Positions 11,488 to 22,676 of a stretch of DNA of 64,000 bases are shown piece by piece. The first letter of the stretch is position 1. The number at the start of each line of letters is the position of its first letter. The notes beneath the pieces are model-generated. The model made no database searches, had not been told where the DNA came from, and worked only from the letters and a program-made list of their open reading frames with translations. A program made the translations under genes and the position numbers. Origin of the DNA: Protea cynaroides (Eukaryota; Streptophyta; Magnoliopsida; Proteales; Proteaceae); NCBI GenBank assembly GCA_028583415.1, contig CM053269.1, positions 43,699,016 through 43,763,015 of the forward strand. Reading direction: 5' to 3'.

Positions 11488-11991
11488 ATGTACGGTTAAA
11501 ATTTTATTATGCTAATAGTGGTAATGCCAGACCAAACCGGGCCTGGATGTTTTTGTCATCTCGTTTGTAGGCATTGTCTACAAATGTCATGGCTGTGCAA
11601 GATGATCTTCTGGCTGTTGAACACCCCTTCTAGTGTCAGCTTGATTGTCTTCAATCTTACTGAGTTTCTTATGTTTTGGTGCCAGTTATCATCCTCTTTC
11701 GACTGTCCAAAAGAATAACGTTGGGTGTTAATGGTAATCCCATTTATGTGGTTTTGTCACATTGCTTGACACCATGTTGAGATTTATCTGATGGTACAGC
11801 CTTGGACTCTCTTCCAGTAACCCTGCATTCATTTTCATCGAAGGTACATTACTAAATATACCTACAAGAGAGGGAGATATTCTTGGGATCTTGTTCATAC
11901 AAATCTGTTCACATGGATTATGTCTCTTTTTGGTAAAGTCATAATACTCATACAGTGCATATTGTGCCAATCTCTCTCGCTCTCTCTCTCT

Positions 11992-12129
11992 GTGATTTCA
12001 GCGATAATGTTCTGTACTGAAAAGGCTTTGACACCATATAGTTGGTTACTTGGTGTATATGTAATTTCAGCAATAATGTTCTGCATTGAATAAAGCTTTG
12101 ACACCATATAGTTGGTAACCTGGTATTGG
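11992..12129 (+). repeat. tandem duplication, 69 bp x 2
   Basis: Two imperfect copies (11992-12060, 12061-12129), each holding TTCAGCRATAATGTTCTG and GCTTTGACACCATATAGTTG. Confidence 0.9.
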
Positions 12130-13978
12130 TTTTCTATGGGACTTGTCTTGACTAGCATTGTGGACAACCTGGACGTATTAAACCCTCCCCAGCCAGGTTT
12201 GTGTGAGAGACGTGGAAAAAAGGGAAAATGGGACCGACTTCTTTCTGGGCCACTTTCTATACATAATGATGGGAGAAAATTGTAGTTTCTAAAATTGAAT
12301 AGTGCTGCAGTCCCAGTTTTGACTGATCAAAATATGGTCTAAAATTGTATTAAAGAATAGTCAGAATTTTGGGAAAATAAAAATAGGAAAAATTAAACAG
12401 TAGCACTCTGATGGTGCAATATTGGTGCTTCAGAGCTTTAGTTAGATATTGTTGCTTTGAGTTTCCATGATACAGTGCAGCAGAAGCAGCTTTAACATTT
12501 GTTTGTATCTTAAAGACATCATTGAACCAAACAAGCTGGTTTGATTCCAGTTTTTTCCTTAAGCCGCTATATATGCTGGCTGAATAAAAAAACAGGGTGG
12601 TTCCAGTCTCACCTGGGTAAATTGCCTGGTTTGGCCCAGTTTTAAAGCAACGGGTGTAACCCATAGTGCTCCCTCTGTTTCTCATTATTCATCCTTTGCT
12701 TATCTACAGGGCCTGTTTATTAGATGGGTATCATGCCTTCTTCCATGTTAGATATGTTAGATTTGGGTGCACATCCTCGGTAGTGGCAGATTTGGATGAA
12801 ACCTGGATCTTAAAATGTCAAGCCTGATCATTTTGTGTCCAGATAGGCACCTATTGGCACATCTAGGATGATTCTAGGGGCATTTACCTGCTATTACAGT
12901 TGGGAGGTGATCAAATCTAAAAAATTGATGAGATACACCAAGAATTTAGTTTCACTTGTAATCAATAAATTCTCTTAATAAATGTCAACCACTCTGCTTG
13001 TAGCACAGAAGCATAGGCATGTGTGGATGCAAATTTAGACAACCTCAATCAACATCTAGCAACATGACTAAAAGCTTTCCCTTTGTTATAAAGCACAATA
13101 ACCCATTACCATCAATCTTACATCACACTAATTGAGATCAATCGTTGAAAGCCTAACTATGTTGTAAACTGAATGTCAATATATTCCCTCAATACGGCGG
13201 AAGCTTTGTTACTCACCTTTTATGTAAGGGGAGAACTATAGAGGGGAGGAAAGAGAATGACTGGCTGTTGTCTACATATCTAAATCACTGCTGTTAAGTT
13301 ACATGTTGATTTATGATATAATCATTTTTTTTGGGTACTAAAATCACGTTTTTGATTTGTTGTTGCAGATCCGGGTTGTGTTATATCTCGGCCATATTGA
13401 ATAACTTGAATCATCACCAAGCAATGAGTGGGCCTTCTTTGGCAAACAACCCTCCCCTTTCCCTTTTGGCCTCTGTTTTGTAGGCTCCCGCCTCTAGGGG
13501 TAGGGTGGATTAATCAAGTTAGAAGGTACGTTAGCAGGTCAAGGAAGTTTGCAACCTTGATTGTAGGTGTCAATGGTAAAGCTGCTATCTGCAGATTCCT
13601 AGTTGCCATTTAGGATTTATGGGAAGAGTTTGTGGGCCTTCAGAACACAATCCTGCGTTCCTGGATGGCTGGAAAACAAATTATGTCAGGATTTTCTGTA
13701 TGTGACATAATAGGACTGTGTTTTCCTTCACCTCAGGTGTAGAGAGCCAAGGGATCTTATCATTTGATTGAACCAGGGAGGATTGTATTTGATCTAGTGT
13801 GTCAGGAGTCCAACTATAGCATCACATAACTCACTATAGATCAAGAGATTCTCTCTTCATTCTAGGTGAGCCTGGTCCCTTATGCCTCGGCTCTCTACTA
13901 CTGCTATCTCGGCTGGAGGAACAGGACAATAGGAGATGATTTTTTTTGTTCTTAATCCCTAGCACTCGACTCACACAC

Positions 13979-14012
<34 letters not shown>

Positions 14013-14339
14013 TCCTCATACTATCGTAGTCGAAAATGTGAAGATGCAAATGTTGACATTGAGAAGGCTTTGGATATAAAAACTGATCTTTCCATCCACG
14101 GAGTGAAATGTTATTAGATTGGAGAGTTAACCATCATGTAGAATACCGTCAATTACCTCCAGTTTTTATCTCCCACCAAAAAACAAAAAAAAAAAAACAA
14201 AAAAAAAATAAATAAATAAAGAAAAAACCCCTCCCATATATTACTCCATGTATTGACAAATGTCAACACTACAATGTCTTTACATTACTATTACTTTCCC
14301 TAATTAATCTCCAAGTATTCGGAGGAAAAAAAAAAAAAA
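12130..14339. other. intergenic, no gene recognised
   Basis: Contains a (GA)n microsatellite at 13981-14008 and A-rich runs near 14175-14230 and 14322-14342. The open frames at 12350-12685 (minus) and 13428-13613 (plus) show no family resemblance and normal length for chance. Confidence 0.5.
13981..14008. repeat. (GA)n microsatellite
   Basis: Fourteen consecutive GA units, last one altered. Confidence 0.95.
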
Positions 14340-14365
14340 AAACAAGTATATGGTTTGAATGGGAT

Positions 14366-15523
14366 GATCCTATACACCTCAGCATAATTACTGTCCAATA
14401 AAAAAATTTCAGTTTCGGTCTAGTTCTATTTTGGATTTTTATCGGTTGGCTTAAAAAGCTCTTATCTATTCATTATTGGTTCGGTCTTAGTTCGGTTTGG
14501 TTATATTATATGTACATGTAGTAACAAGTTGGTTTAATGAGTTCTTTCGGACCATTATTGGTATGGTTTGGTTTTAGTGTTGGTATTTTACATGTATGTT
14601 TAATAAAATGTTGGTTTAATGTACTATTATCTGTCCATTATTAATGGGCTGGTTTGGTTTTTGTGTTGGTTAAATAGACTGTTACCAGTTCATTATCGGG
14701 GTGGTTCAGTTACGGTGCTATTGGTCAAGTTTGCTTCAGGTTTGTCAATTGATCTGGTTAGGTTTCGATTTTTCATCGAGCTATAAAAATACAACCCAAT
14801 CACTATCCAATAAGGTCCAGTTTCCATTTGGTCTAGATCGGATCAGGTTGGCTCGGTTTTGGTTTTCATTTTGGGCCGAATTTTGATACCACCAAAATTT
14901 ATCGAGTTAAACGAAGTTTGACAAAGTGAGAATTATTCCAATTAATTAAGATAGGTTTAGAATAGGTGGGAGACCGATCTCATACCCAATTTCGAGTTTC
15001 TAAGTGTTATTGGCCACGACATGGAAGGGCATCATTTAGGGTTGTCAATGAGTCAGTTCGGATTGGGGTTATTCTGTTTGGGTTCTATACACTCAAGTCC
15101 AATTACTGTCCAATAAGAAAATTTCAGTTTCGATCTAGGTCCAATCTGTTCCAAGTTTTTTTTTATAAGGCTAGTTTAATGGACTCTTATCGGTCCGGTT
15201 TTGGTTTCCTATATATATATTTAGTAAAAATTGGATTACTGAGCTCTATCAGGCCATTATCAGCCTGGTTTGGTTCTAGTTTTGGTTCTCTACATGTATA
15301 TTTTGGACAAAAAAAATAAACATTGTTTGATAGGCTCTTATCTTCCATTATCGCACAAGTTTGGTTTCAATTCTGGTTTGGATTGATTGGGTCAGTTTAG
15401 TTTATATTAATCAATCGGTCCAGTTTCGATTATTCCCCAGGCAAGACAACCCAATAACATTCTGTTTTAATTTGATCAGATAGATTCGATGTCGATTTGG
15501 GCCCAATTTTGACATCCCTACAC
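14366..15523 (+). repeat. two degenerate 'GGTTTGGTT'-rich elements in tandem
   Basis: A landmark phrase AATTACTGTCCAATAA followed by AAATTTCAGTTTCG occurs at about 14388 and again at about 15101, so two copies lie head to tail. Each copy contains repeated short phrases such as GGTTTGGTT, CATTATCGG and TACATGTAT. The second copy starts near TTTAGGGTTGTCAATG (about 15034) and ends near TTTTGACATCCCTA (about 15520). The two ends are an imperfect inverted repeat. No clean TSD was found and there is no coding capacity. Confidence 0.55.
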
Positions 15524-15590
15524 TGCTTCACTAAAGAAAAACAGGAATTGAAGGTTGAATGAAGGTGGTGACATGCAGTACCATCGGTAG

Positions 15591-15828
15591 GCATGGAAAT
15601 CGTCTCCCGCCTGGGTTTGGGCGGGAGACTGGGCGGCCCGGATGAATGACCGTCATGTGGCACTCGGAGGGATCCGAGCCCTCCATCCGAGCCGACTGCC
15701 CAGTCAACAAGCTGAGCCGACTGGGGGGTCGGCTGGAGGGCTCGGATCCCTTCGAGTGCCACATGATGGCCATCCATCTGGGCCGCCCAGTCTCCCACCC
15801 AAACCCAGGCGTGAGACGATGTGGATCC
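15591..15828. mobile_element. foldback Mutator-like element 1 (238 bp)
   Basis: A nearly complete palindrome: two arms of roughly 110 bp, GC-rich, separated by a short centre near 15705-15725. Left tip GCATGGAAATCGTCTCCCGC; right tip, reverse complemented, GGATCCACATCGTCTCACGC. It is flanked by a perfect 9-bp duplication CATCGGTAG (15582-15590 and 15829-15837), within a longer 12-bp repeat. A 9-bp TSD with long TIRs is typical of Mutator-like elements. Open frames across it on both strands are by-products of the symmetry. Confidence 0.85.
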
Positions 15829-15837
15829 CATCGGTAG

Positions 15838-16736
15838 GCTAAGGTAAAATGAATGACTTTCGGATTGGGGGCCCCATAGAGAGAGACATCAGACCACCTC
15901 ACCAACACCAACAGTTCCACATTGATTGTTCATGTTCGTAAGCTCTAATTGCCAATACCCACCCGCAAGACTCTCACAACTACCCTTCCTGGTCAACCCT
16001 TCAAATCTCTCTCTCTCTACCTTTCCTGGTCAACCTGTCAAATCTCTCTCTCTCTCTCCCTCTGATTGGTTCATGAACTTTTAGGGTTGGGCCCACAAAG
16101 ATGCATAATTGGATTCTTCTGAAATATTCTCTTTCCAAATGTTAACTATGGGTAGGATTGTACTTGGTGCGTAAACCTATTCATACAACCCATTAAATTA
16201 ATTTATTGTTGCATTCTTAGAATGTATTCTGTTAATGAAGAATGTATTTGAATGAAAATATGTTTAAGTACAAAGTATTTCCATTCTGGGCTTAGAATAT
16301 AGAATGGTTTAAAGAGTGTGTTTCAAAATGAGCGATATTACTCTAAAGCATTCCATGATACAAGGAATTAGAATACACGTCAAACACTGTTTCTTTTCAT
16401 TTTCAAGTGTGTTCTTAACTTAGAATACATTCTAGGAATACATACAAATGTAGCTTAACAGGGACCCATAGTTAGATTTTATCTGTTGGTTTTCTGGACC
16501 TGACCTGAGACCACACCAAAACTTAATCCCATCCAATGTTTTCCAAACCAAACCCAACAGTAAATCAGTAATGGAGAGGGCTTGGATGAGCTTGTGGGGC
16601 CGGACGAAAAATATGTCTGCGATCTCAAAGAAAATTCAAATGTTTCTTCCATCGGCAATATCATCTGGCTAGCTCGAACAATTGAAGCAGGGAAGAAGAT
16701 GAATTTAGTTTAAAACCCTTCATAATAAAAGAATAC
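15838..16736. other. intergenic, nothing recognised
   Basis: Contains two nearby CT-rich patches (about 16008 and 16042) preceded by similar CTTTCCTGGTCAACC phrases, a small local duplication; otherwise featureless. Confidence 0.5.
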
Positions 16737-17347
16737 ATTCAATCATCTCATTAAATAAAATAAACTAACTAAGGAGGAAAAATTAAAAAGAATATAGTTG
16801 GTTTTTTTTTTTTTAAGATATTTAAAGGAATATTGTTGTTGTTAGAATCTAAGGAGACAGGCAAAGGAGGTCGGGCTTTTGTGCCTAGGGACCACTGTGA
16901 GCAGTAAGCAGTGAGGTCGGGTCAGTACTTTGGTAAAGGGGTTGTTAAAGCAATCGGGCAAATTCGTGTATACTAGCTTACAAAGTCCATCCGAAGTAGG
17001 GGAAATAGAAGCAATAGAAAGTAATAAATGCATAGTAAATGAACATGGTGAACTGGAATTGTTGAAATCTATTTATAGTAGTTGACGAAGTGGTCTATGT
17101 AGGATTTGCACTTGACTTAAGCAAGAGGTGGCGGATGCGTCCTTGGTACACTATGAGTGGAAAAACTCTTTTTGCCCCCATAGGTTTGGGGGTTTTGTGC
17201 AAGCCGACATGGCGCCCTCTTATTGGCCGGTAAGCATGGCCGGAGCCAATACGTCAGGCTCCTATTGGCTGGAACTATTTGTATCCAATAAGTATAAACT
17301 AGGGCAGTCAGCACTCAGAAGATAAGAGTAAATTCAATCATCTCATT
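16737..17347 (-). mobile_element. LTR-like insertion between 16-bp direct repeats
   Basis: A perfect 16-bp repeat ATTCAATCATCTCATT occurs at 16737-16752 and 17332-17347. Between them lies a minus-strand LTR-like segment (about 17306 to 16840) that starts TGCCCTAG and ends ...TCTAACA on that strand. It has a TATA box (CTATAAATAG, near 17075) in the middle, which looks like a retrotransposon LTR promoter. There is no internal region and no 5-bp TSD at the presumed LTR ends. Solo LTR is the likeliest reading; the long flanking repeat is not explained by normal integration. Confidence 0.45.
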
Positions 17348-17599
17348 GATAAGAGCTTCAAAAGAGTCAAATCAAATGGCATCGACATGCTTGTTTTCCA
17401 CAGCGGATTTGTTTCTCCCTCTCACATGTAGCTGGAATGAATGCACACGTGGTAAGATAATGCCCGATAATGCCCGAAAAAGAGTAAACTCGGTTCTTTA
17501 ATATCATATTGGATTCCAATTCAGAAACTCAAAACTATTAGGTGGACGGTCTCAAGTAGCATATGAAGACAATTCGGTTAACCATTGTAGGATTATTCC

Positions 17600-17830
17600 C
17601 ATGGTTTTAAATATCGGTATTGCATCGGTCGATTCGTATACTTGATTGATACTGTATCGTTTTATTGAATCAGTATGATGAATGATACTGGCAGACACAT
17701 GTTCGATACTGACCAATGCCAAAAAAGTATACTACATCAGCATATGATCGATACCTAACTAATACTAGTTGATACATGTATCCAATACAAATACCCGTTT
17801 CGATAGTGTGAACATATCAACTTTATAACA
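17600..17830 (+). repeat. degenerate 'GATAC'-rich repeat
   Basis: Dense GATACTG/CGATAC/ATCGGTATTG phrases after GGTTTTAAATATCGG. Similar wording recurs near 53930, 54510-54600 and 55110-55310, suggesting an old dispersed element. Ends not defined. Confidence 0.4.
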
Positions 17831-18344
17831 TCTTCAAAATATTGAATTGAATAGTAATTACGTCCAATCTTGATGGGTGGTGGAAAATTGAAGAATTTCA
17901 TGAAACCTTTTATCTTTTCTTTCTCCTCCTTTGGATTGAATGACCTTCTTTTGTTTATATATTTGCAGCTCCAAGATTCATTGGTTATCCCAACATCATA
18001 ACACTATCCTTTTCATTAAAACACTTCATTAAAACACCTTCTTCTCTTCTCTTAGCTCCAAAAAATTTAAGAGAGCTAGAGACATTTAATGGCACCCTTT
18101 CTCGTGAAGGAACCAAAACAAATGCCATCCCTCTCTATAGTCACTATATATTACCCTGTCAGTCACTATTATAAACAATTGTACGTATTTTATAACATGA
18201 TATCTTCTTACATAGATTTGATACATCAACAAATGTTGCAGTAGAAATTATATTGAAGCAATAAATAACTTCCCAGAGATTCAGAAAATTAAGGGCCAAA
18301 CTTCTCTTTTCATCATTTTTTTTCATTCAAACAATTATTTAAAG

Positions 18345-18850
18345 AATTTTTTTTTTTTCTTTTTTTTTTTGGTAAAAGAAAAATTTATTGCCCAAAGGAA
18401 CAAGTCAGGCAGAGGCATCAATGATACATAGGTCATTTAGTCAGAGAGTGGATATAAGCCAATTGATCATCTCCGTCGATGTCAAGGCCCTCCGAGCAAA
18501 AGAATGAGCTTCTAGTGAGAAAGCAAGAAAAACAGTATCAAAGATGACGGGCTGACCTTATGTCAAATGGAAGATCAGGATTCCCAATGAATCTCATTAT
18601 GATGTCCTTGCAATCAGATCCGATTTGAAGGTTGGTAAGGCCTTCTGAGATGGCCACTTTTAATGCTGATCTGATCGCCAAAGCTTCGCCGACTTTTGCC
18701 TAGTTGAATCTCAAAAAATCAGGTATGGCTTGGATAGGATTTGCTTGATGATTTTGGATTATGGAAACAATATATACCTCCAAAGGGATTACCAATACTA
18801 ATACAACTCTGTATTTGTGGTTCCCAAGATGACCCAATGACTGCACAAAA
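18345..18850 (-). mobile_element. LINE 3' fragment with RNase H domain
   Basis: On the minus strand a frame reads GEALAIRSALKVAISEGL then LQIGSDCKDIIMRFIGNP, the RVT_3-type RNase H domain carried at the C-terminus of many plant LINEs. The 3' end is a long A tail on the minus strand (T-rich run 18346-18371). It is 5' truncated near 18850. No clear TSD; the short AAAGAA on both sides is too weak to rely on. Confidence 0.65.
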
Positions 18851-19246
18851 AGAAATTAATGTCAATAGGCTATTGACACAAGCCAGTGTCAATAAGAAAA
18901 ACCATAGTTAAAAGAGGATATATTCTTTGTAATTTTCTTTCCTAAGATTTCTTCGTACATAGTGATATGGAGTGAAAGATAAGAGTGCATACTTTTGTGC
19001 TGAAATAAATATGGGTTTTTCTACTTATTTCACTGTCATATTTGCATAAATCTCCAAACAAAATACCAAAACTGCCACCAGCTTATATGTTGAGGTTTGC
19101 ATAATGACCTAGAGTTTATGCATCAAAGGGATCGAATCGATTATAACTACATGTTGTAACAACCCTTGTTACGTTCAGACGAACCAATAAATATAGTGTT
19201 AAGGTATACCTCATTTGATTCTAAACAAAGTGCGGTCTCCTTATAG

Positions 19247-19383
19247 GACTGAAATCCTCTCCCGTGCGCCAGCCCGCCAGCCAAACATTTGACGGGTTGA
19301 AATACATCGGTATGTGTGCCGATGTATTCCAGCCAGCTAGATGGTTGGCTGGCGGACTGGCAGGCCAAAGAGGATTTTTTTGC
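19247..19383. mobile_element. foldback Mutator-like element 2 (137 bp)
   Basis: Palindrome with arms of about 60 bp meeting at ACATCGGTATGTGTGCCGAT. Left tip GACTGAAATCCTCTCCCGTG; right tip, reverse complemented, GCAAAAAAATCCTCTTTGGC. It is flanked by a perfect 10-bp duplication CTCCTTATAG (19237-19246 and 19384-19393). It shares the terminal AAATCCTCTCCC signature with elements 1 and 3, but its arm sequence is different. Confidence 0.85.
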
Positions 19384-19394
19384 CTCCTTATAGA

Positions 19395-19445
19395 TTTTTT
19401 TTTTTTTGGGGGGAAGGGGGGAGGGGGGGGGGGGGGGGGGGGGGG
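19395..19445 (+). repeat. T13 / G-rich run with uninterrupted G23
   Basis: A T13 tract, then G6, AA, G6, A and G23 (19423-19445). This can form a G-quadruplex and is prone to sequencing or assembly error. The open frames crossing it (poly-Gly / poly-Pro) are not genes. Confidence 0.9.
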
Positions 19446-19949
19446 AAAGGGAAGAAATACTTTCCTGGACTTGCACAGTAGAGATATTAAAGTTTGGAGA
19501 GGGGATCCCAAACCAGCAATGTATAACAGAATCGCCATATGTAACCAATGGGAGCACGAGAGAGGGTGGGAACACAGTTATATAGAGACACGTCGTCACA
19601 GAGATATTGGAGGAGAAAAAAATGTGAGGAAGGAGAGAGAATGTGAGAAGGATGACCTTGCCACCTACGTGATTTTCTTCTTTTTTTTCTTTTTTTTTTT
19701 TAATTTTTTTTTCATTCCTTCTTTACACCAGCATCGCATGAGTTATATATCTAAGTACATAGTGTGATCAAATGACAGACGGCAGTCCAAAACCACGACT
19801 GTGGTTTGAGGATAACATCACACTTGAAACACATGGGTAAAACCAATTTAACATAATGGTTGGTTTGACCAGAGATCTCTCCATGTCAATCAAAAAGGAC
19901 AAACCATAGAGAAGCCCTTCTTACTGGACTGTGCATGATTTTTTTTTTT

Positions 19950-20330
19950 TTTTTGGTTAGGGTGTTGGGTACAGATTGTATCGTCCAATAGGAGTGTAGC
20001 ACGCAGTCATTGGGGGGGCAAAGTCATCTTTACATAAAAAGATGATTCAGGAATCCTGACATTAGCAACTTCACCAACCATTATAAACCACTATAAATAG
20101 ATATCAACCTCCAAAGTTAAACAAGCTCATTACATAGATTACTTTCTATTGTTCCCATTGTCTCTTCTTAAACAAGCTCATTACATGGATTACTTTCTAT
20201 TGTTCCCATTGTCTCTTCTTAATGTTAGACTTTTCAAAGTACTGACCTCATCCTGCTTGCTGTTTAGACTCATGAAGTGCTAGAGCGATTTCAGTGTACC
20301 AGGACCTCCCTTGCCTTTTCCCTTGTCATA
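19950..20330 (+). mobile_element. LTR-like remnant with TATA box
   Basis: TATA-like ACTATAAATAG near 20091 is followed by the tandem 51-bp repeat and by CAAAGTACTGACCTCATCCTGC. The last phrase resembles a phrase downstream of the TATA box in the LTR-like segment at 16840-17306 (CAAAGTACTGACCCGACCTC, minus strand). No internal region or second LTR. Confidence 0.35.
20118..20219 (+). repeat. tandem duplication, 51 bp x 2
   Basis: Units 20118-20168 and 20169-20219, beginning TAAACAAGCTCATTACAT, differ by one base. Confidence 0.95.
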
Positions 20331-21779
20331 TGCAGGTAGCAGCATCAGGGACTTTAAAATACAGCCTTTGATACCTGTGCAATGGTGAAATTCATTAATT
20401 CTAGTCCTGATCAAAAGATTCAAAACCATCAACAACCCGGGTCTAGTAAATTGACTCGAACTAACACACCAGAAGACAGATGCATCAGGACTAAGGCTTT
20501 ACAGTTTTTGTACGTACATACTAAACTTCCACGTAATTCTTGTGCTTATATGCATTTTCATGTGTGTCACATGTTTGCCTAAGATACGTACTCTGACCCA
20601 TATTAAAAATGCATTTAATATGCAAAAAAAAATTATTATTTCCATCTCATTCAAAGATATGAAAAATGCAAACATTTTATGGGTATCCATATAGAAAGAT
20701 TTCAAAATACTCCATACATTTAATGTAAATTATATATTTTTTTTAAAGTAAAAAAATATATCAATACCAACAACTCAATTGCCCTCATTTTCATAAAAAC
20801 CCTAGCTTGGCTCATGTTGACCCCCCTGGACTCACCCACTACCCGCCATTGGTACTTGTCATTGAGGTCTAAGCCATTGTTACTATCGAAAAACCTGTCG
20901 TCATCAGTATCGATATGCACACCTAGCTAGTGATCCTTAGTCGCTGGATCATGACTAAAGGAACAAAACAGTAGGAAAGGATCCAAGTCCAGGTTTAAGC
21001 CACCATGGTGTCGAACCATATTGACACATAACGGCCTCTCTCTCTCTCTCTCTCTCTCTCTCTACATGTTGACCTGATTGTATGTATACAAAGAGAGTCT
21101 AAACCACCTTAATTATTTTGTACCTCAAAATCTTTCTAGTGAAGACCCTCTCCTATTTCTTCAGTTTTTGGCATTAATGGCATAATCTAATTGAATCACT
21201 TCTGAATTGGGTACAATGAACTACTTAAGTATGTTAAGTTATTATGTTGTACTATTTTAGTTGGGAGGCTTCCTCTTGATAAATTCATGTATTATATGTT
21301 ATTCAATTGTTTATTGAATAATGTGTATGTTTGTTGTGTAGTGAAAAATGTAGTACATTTCTCCCCAATTTTGTACAAAATTAATGTATCATATTAAATA
21401 TATATTAAATATGTATTCTATTATTATTGTTGTTCATGTTTTTACATGAATTTTTCTTTTAAAGTATAAATGAAGTCTAGGACTAATTAGTACCTGGTAA
21501 GTATATATACCATTTTCCCATACCTATATTTATTAACTATACTCCAACTATTACTATGCACTCTCTTGTATTCTTGAATTTTTGAAGTTCTATTATATTA
21601 CTTGGAAAATTCCATTTAGTTGAAATTAATTTGATATAGAAGCTAGACATGTTGAGGTCTATAAAATTGACATATAATTTGGCGTGTGGTAGATTTTTAG
21701 ATCATTTTGATAAGTTTCTCAAAGTGGTCTATTTTGAAATATTTTACACTTTTGATAATGTAGTCAAATGTTCTATAGT
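20331..21779. other. intergenic, nothing recognised
   Basis: Contains a (CT)n microsatellite at 21037-21062. No coding region supported; the open frames of 66-68 codons at 20382-20920 have no resemblance to known families. Confidence 0.5.
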
Positions 21780-21960
21780 TGCAAGCCAGCCTTTGTGTGA
21801 TGGTAAAGTTTTCATATTGCAACCTGGTGGTCACAGGTTCAAAATACAGAAACAGTTTATCCGTGTTATCATCATAGGGAGTCAACGTTCTTTGGATGGT
21901 CGGTGGTATAAGACAAAATCTTTTTTGTATGATATTTCTCCATTAATCATAATTTTTTAT
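21780..21960 (+). mobile_element. tRNA-derived SINE relic
   Basis: TGATGGTAAAGTTTTCATAT followed 15-20 bases later by GGTGGTCACAGGTTCAAAAT matches the A-box/B-box layout and the familiar 'gtggtcacaggttcaa' wording of Au-like plant SINEs. After it comes AGAAACAGTTTAT, where the family usually has GGAAACAGCCTCT. It is strongly diverged with no definable ends. An open frame of 112 codons across it (21649-21987) is incidental. Confidence 0.5.
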
Positions 21961-22477
21961 TTTTATCCTTATAAAACAAAAGTCTAATAATGCCAGATAC
22001 ACAATGGAAAGTTTGTTTCGTGCATAATTCAGTTTGATATTGAATTTTTTTGTATTTTACTAATACTTGCTATTTATATCTAAAAGTTCTAACAAAGTAC
22101 ATATTATTTATTGGAACTGTAGTGGAGAGGATTTGAAATATACTATCGTCGGAAAAAATTGAAATATACTGTAGCCCATAAAAATCAGTACTAATTACAC
22201 TTGTTAAAGCTATGAGATAATTATACAGGGATATATTCCCGAAGCCATATATGATCAATGCATTTAAATCATACTAAAGAGGAAGTTCTATTTTTAGGAG
22301 TATCATGTTGCGCAACCAAGAAATGTACAAAGGGAATGAAACTAGTTGAGATGCAGACAATGATATGAATGAGTGACAGGTGTTAGAAACACCAAACCTT
22401 CATGATTAAGCATGCCTAAGTGAAACCTTCAGAGTACTTAAAGAAAAAAAAATTGCTAAAATGACAGTTGATTAAAA

Positions 22478-22590
22478 TAGGATGATCATGCAACAAAAAC
22501 CTTGACAAATTTATATAAATTAGACACCATAAATTAAAGTAGGAAGACCCTATGCAACAAAAACCTAGACAGATTTATATAAATCAGATT
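22478..22590 (+). repeat. tandem duplication, 64 bp offset
   Basis: ATGCAACAAAAACCT plus the following TTTATATAAAT stretch occurs at 22488 and 22552. Confidence 0.85.
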
Positions 22591-22676
22591 TTTGGTGCAA
22601 GTTGTTGGCTCTAGGAGGATGAAGAGCGGTGGAGAGGACACCATCCTGGTAGTAATAAAAATATCTCATCAGACAC

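Noticed and set aside
12350..12685. 111-codon minus-strand open frame
   Set aside because: No recognisable domain, no plausible promoter or splice context, length within chance for a 64-kb window.
15430..15920. Overlapping open frames of 129-133 codons on the minus strand and 63-66 codons on the plus strand
   Set aside because: They arise from the palindromic foldback element at 15591-15828; mirrored peptides on both strands are expected and no family matches.
18335..18850. AAAGAA on both sides of the RNase H-bearing LINE fragment as a TSD
   Set aside because: Only six bases of low-complexity sequence with different neighbours; too weak to define the insertion.
19147..19767. Open frames of 105-167 codons on both strands with poly-Gly or poly-Pro
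   Set aside because: They cross the foldback element and the G23 run; composition artefact.
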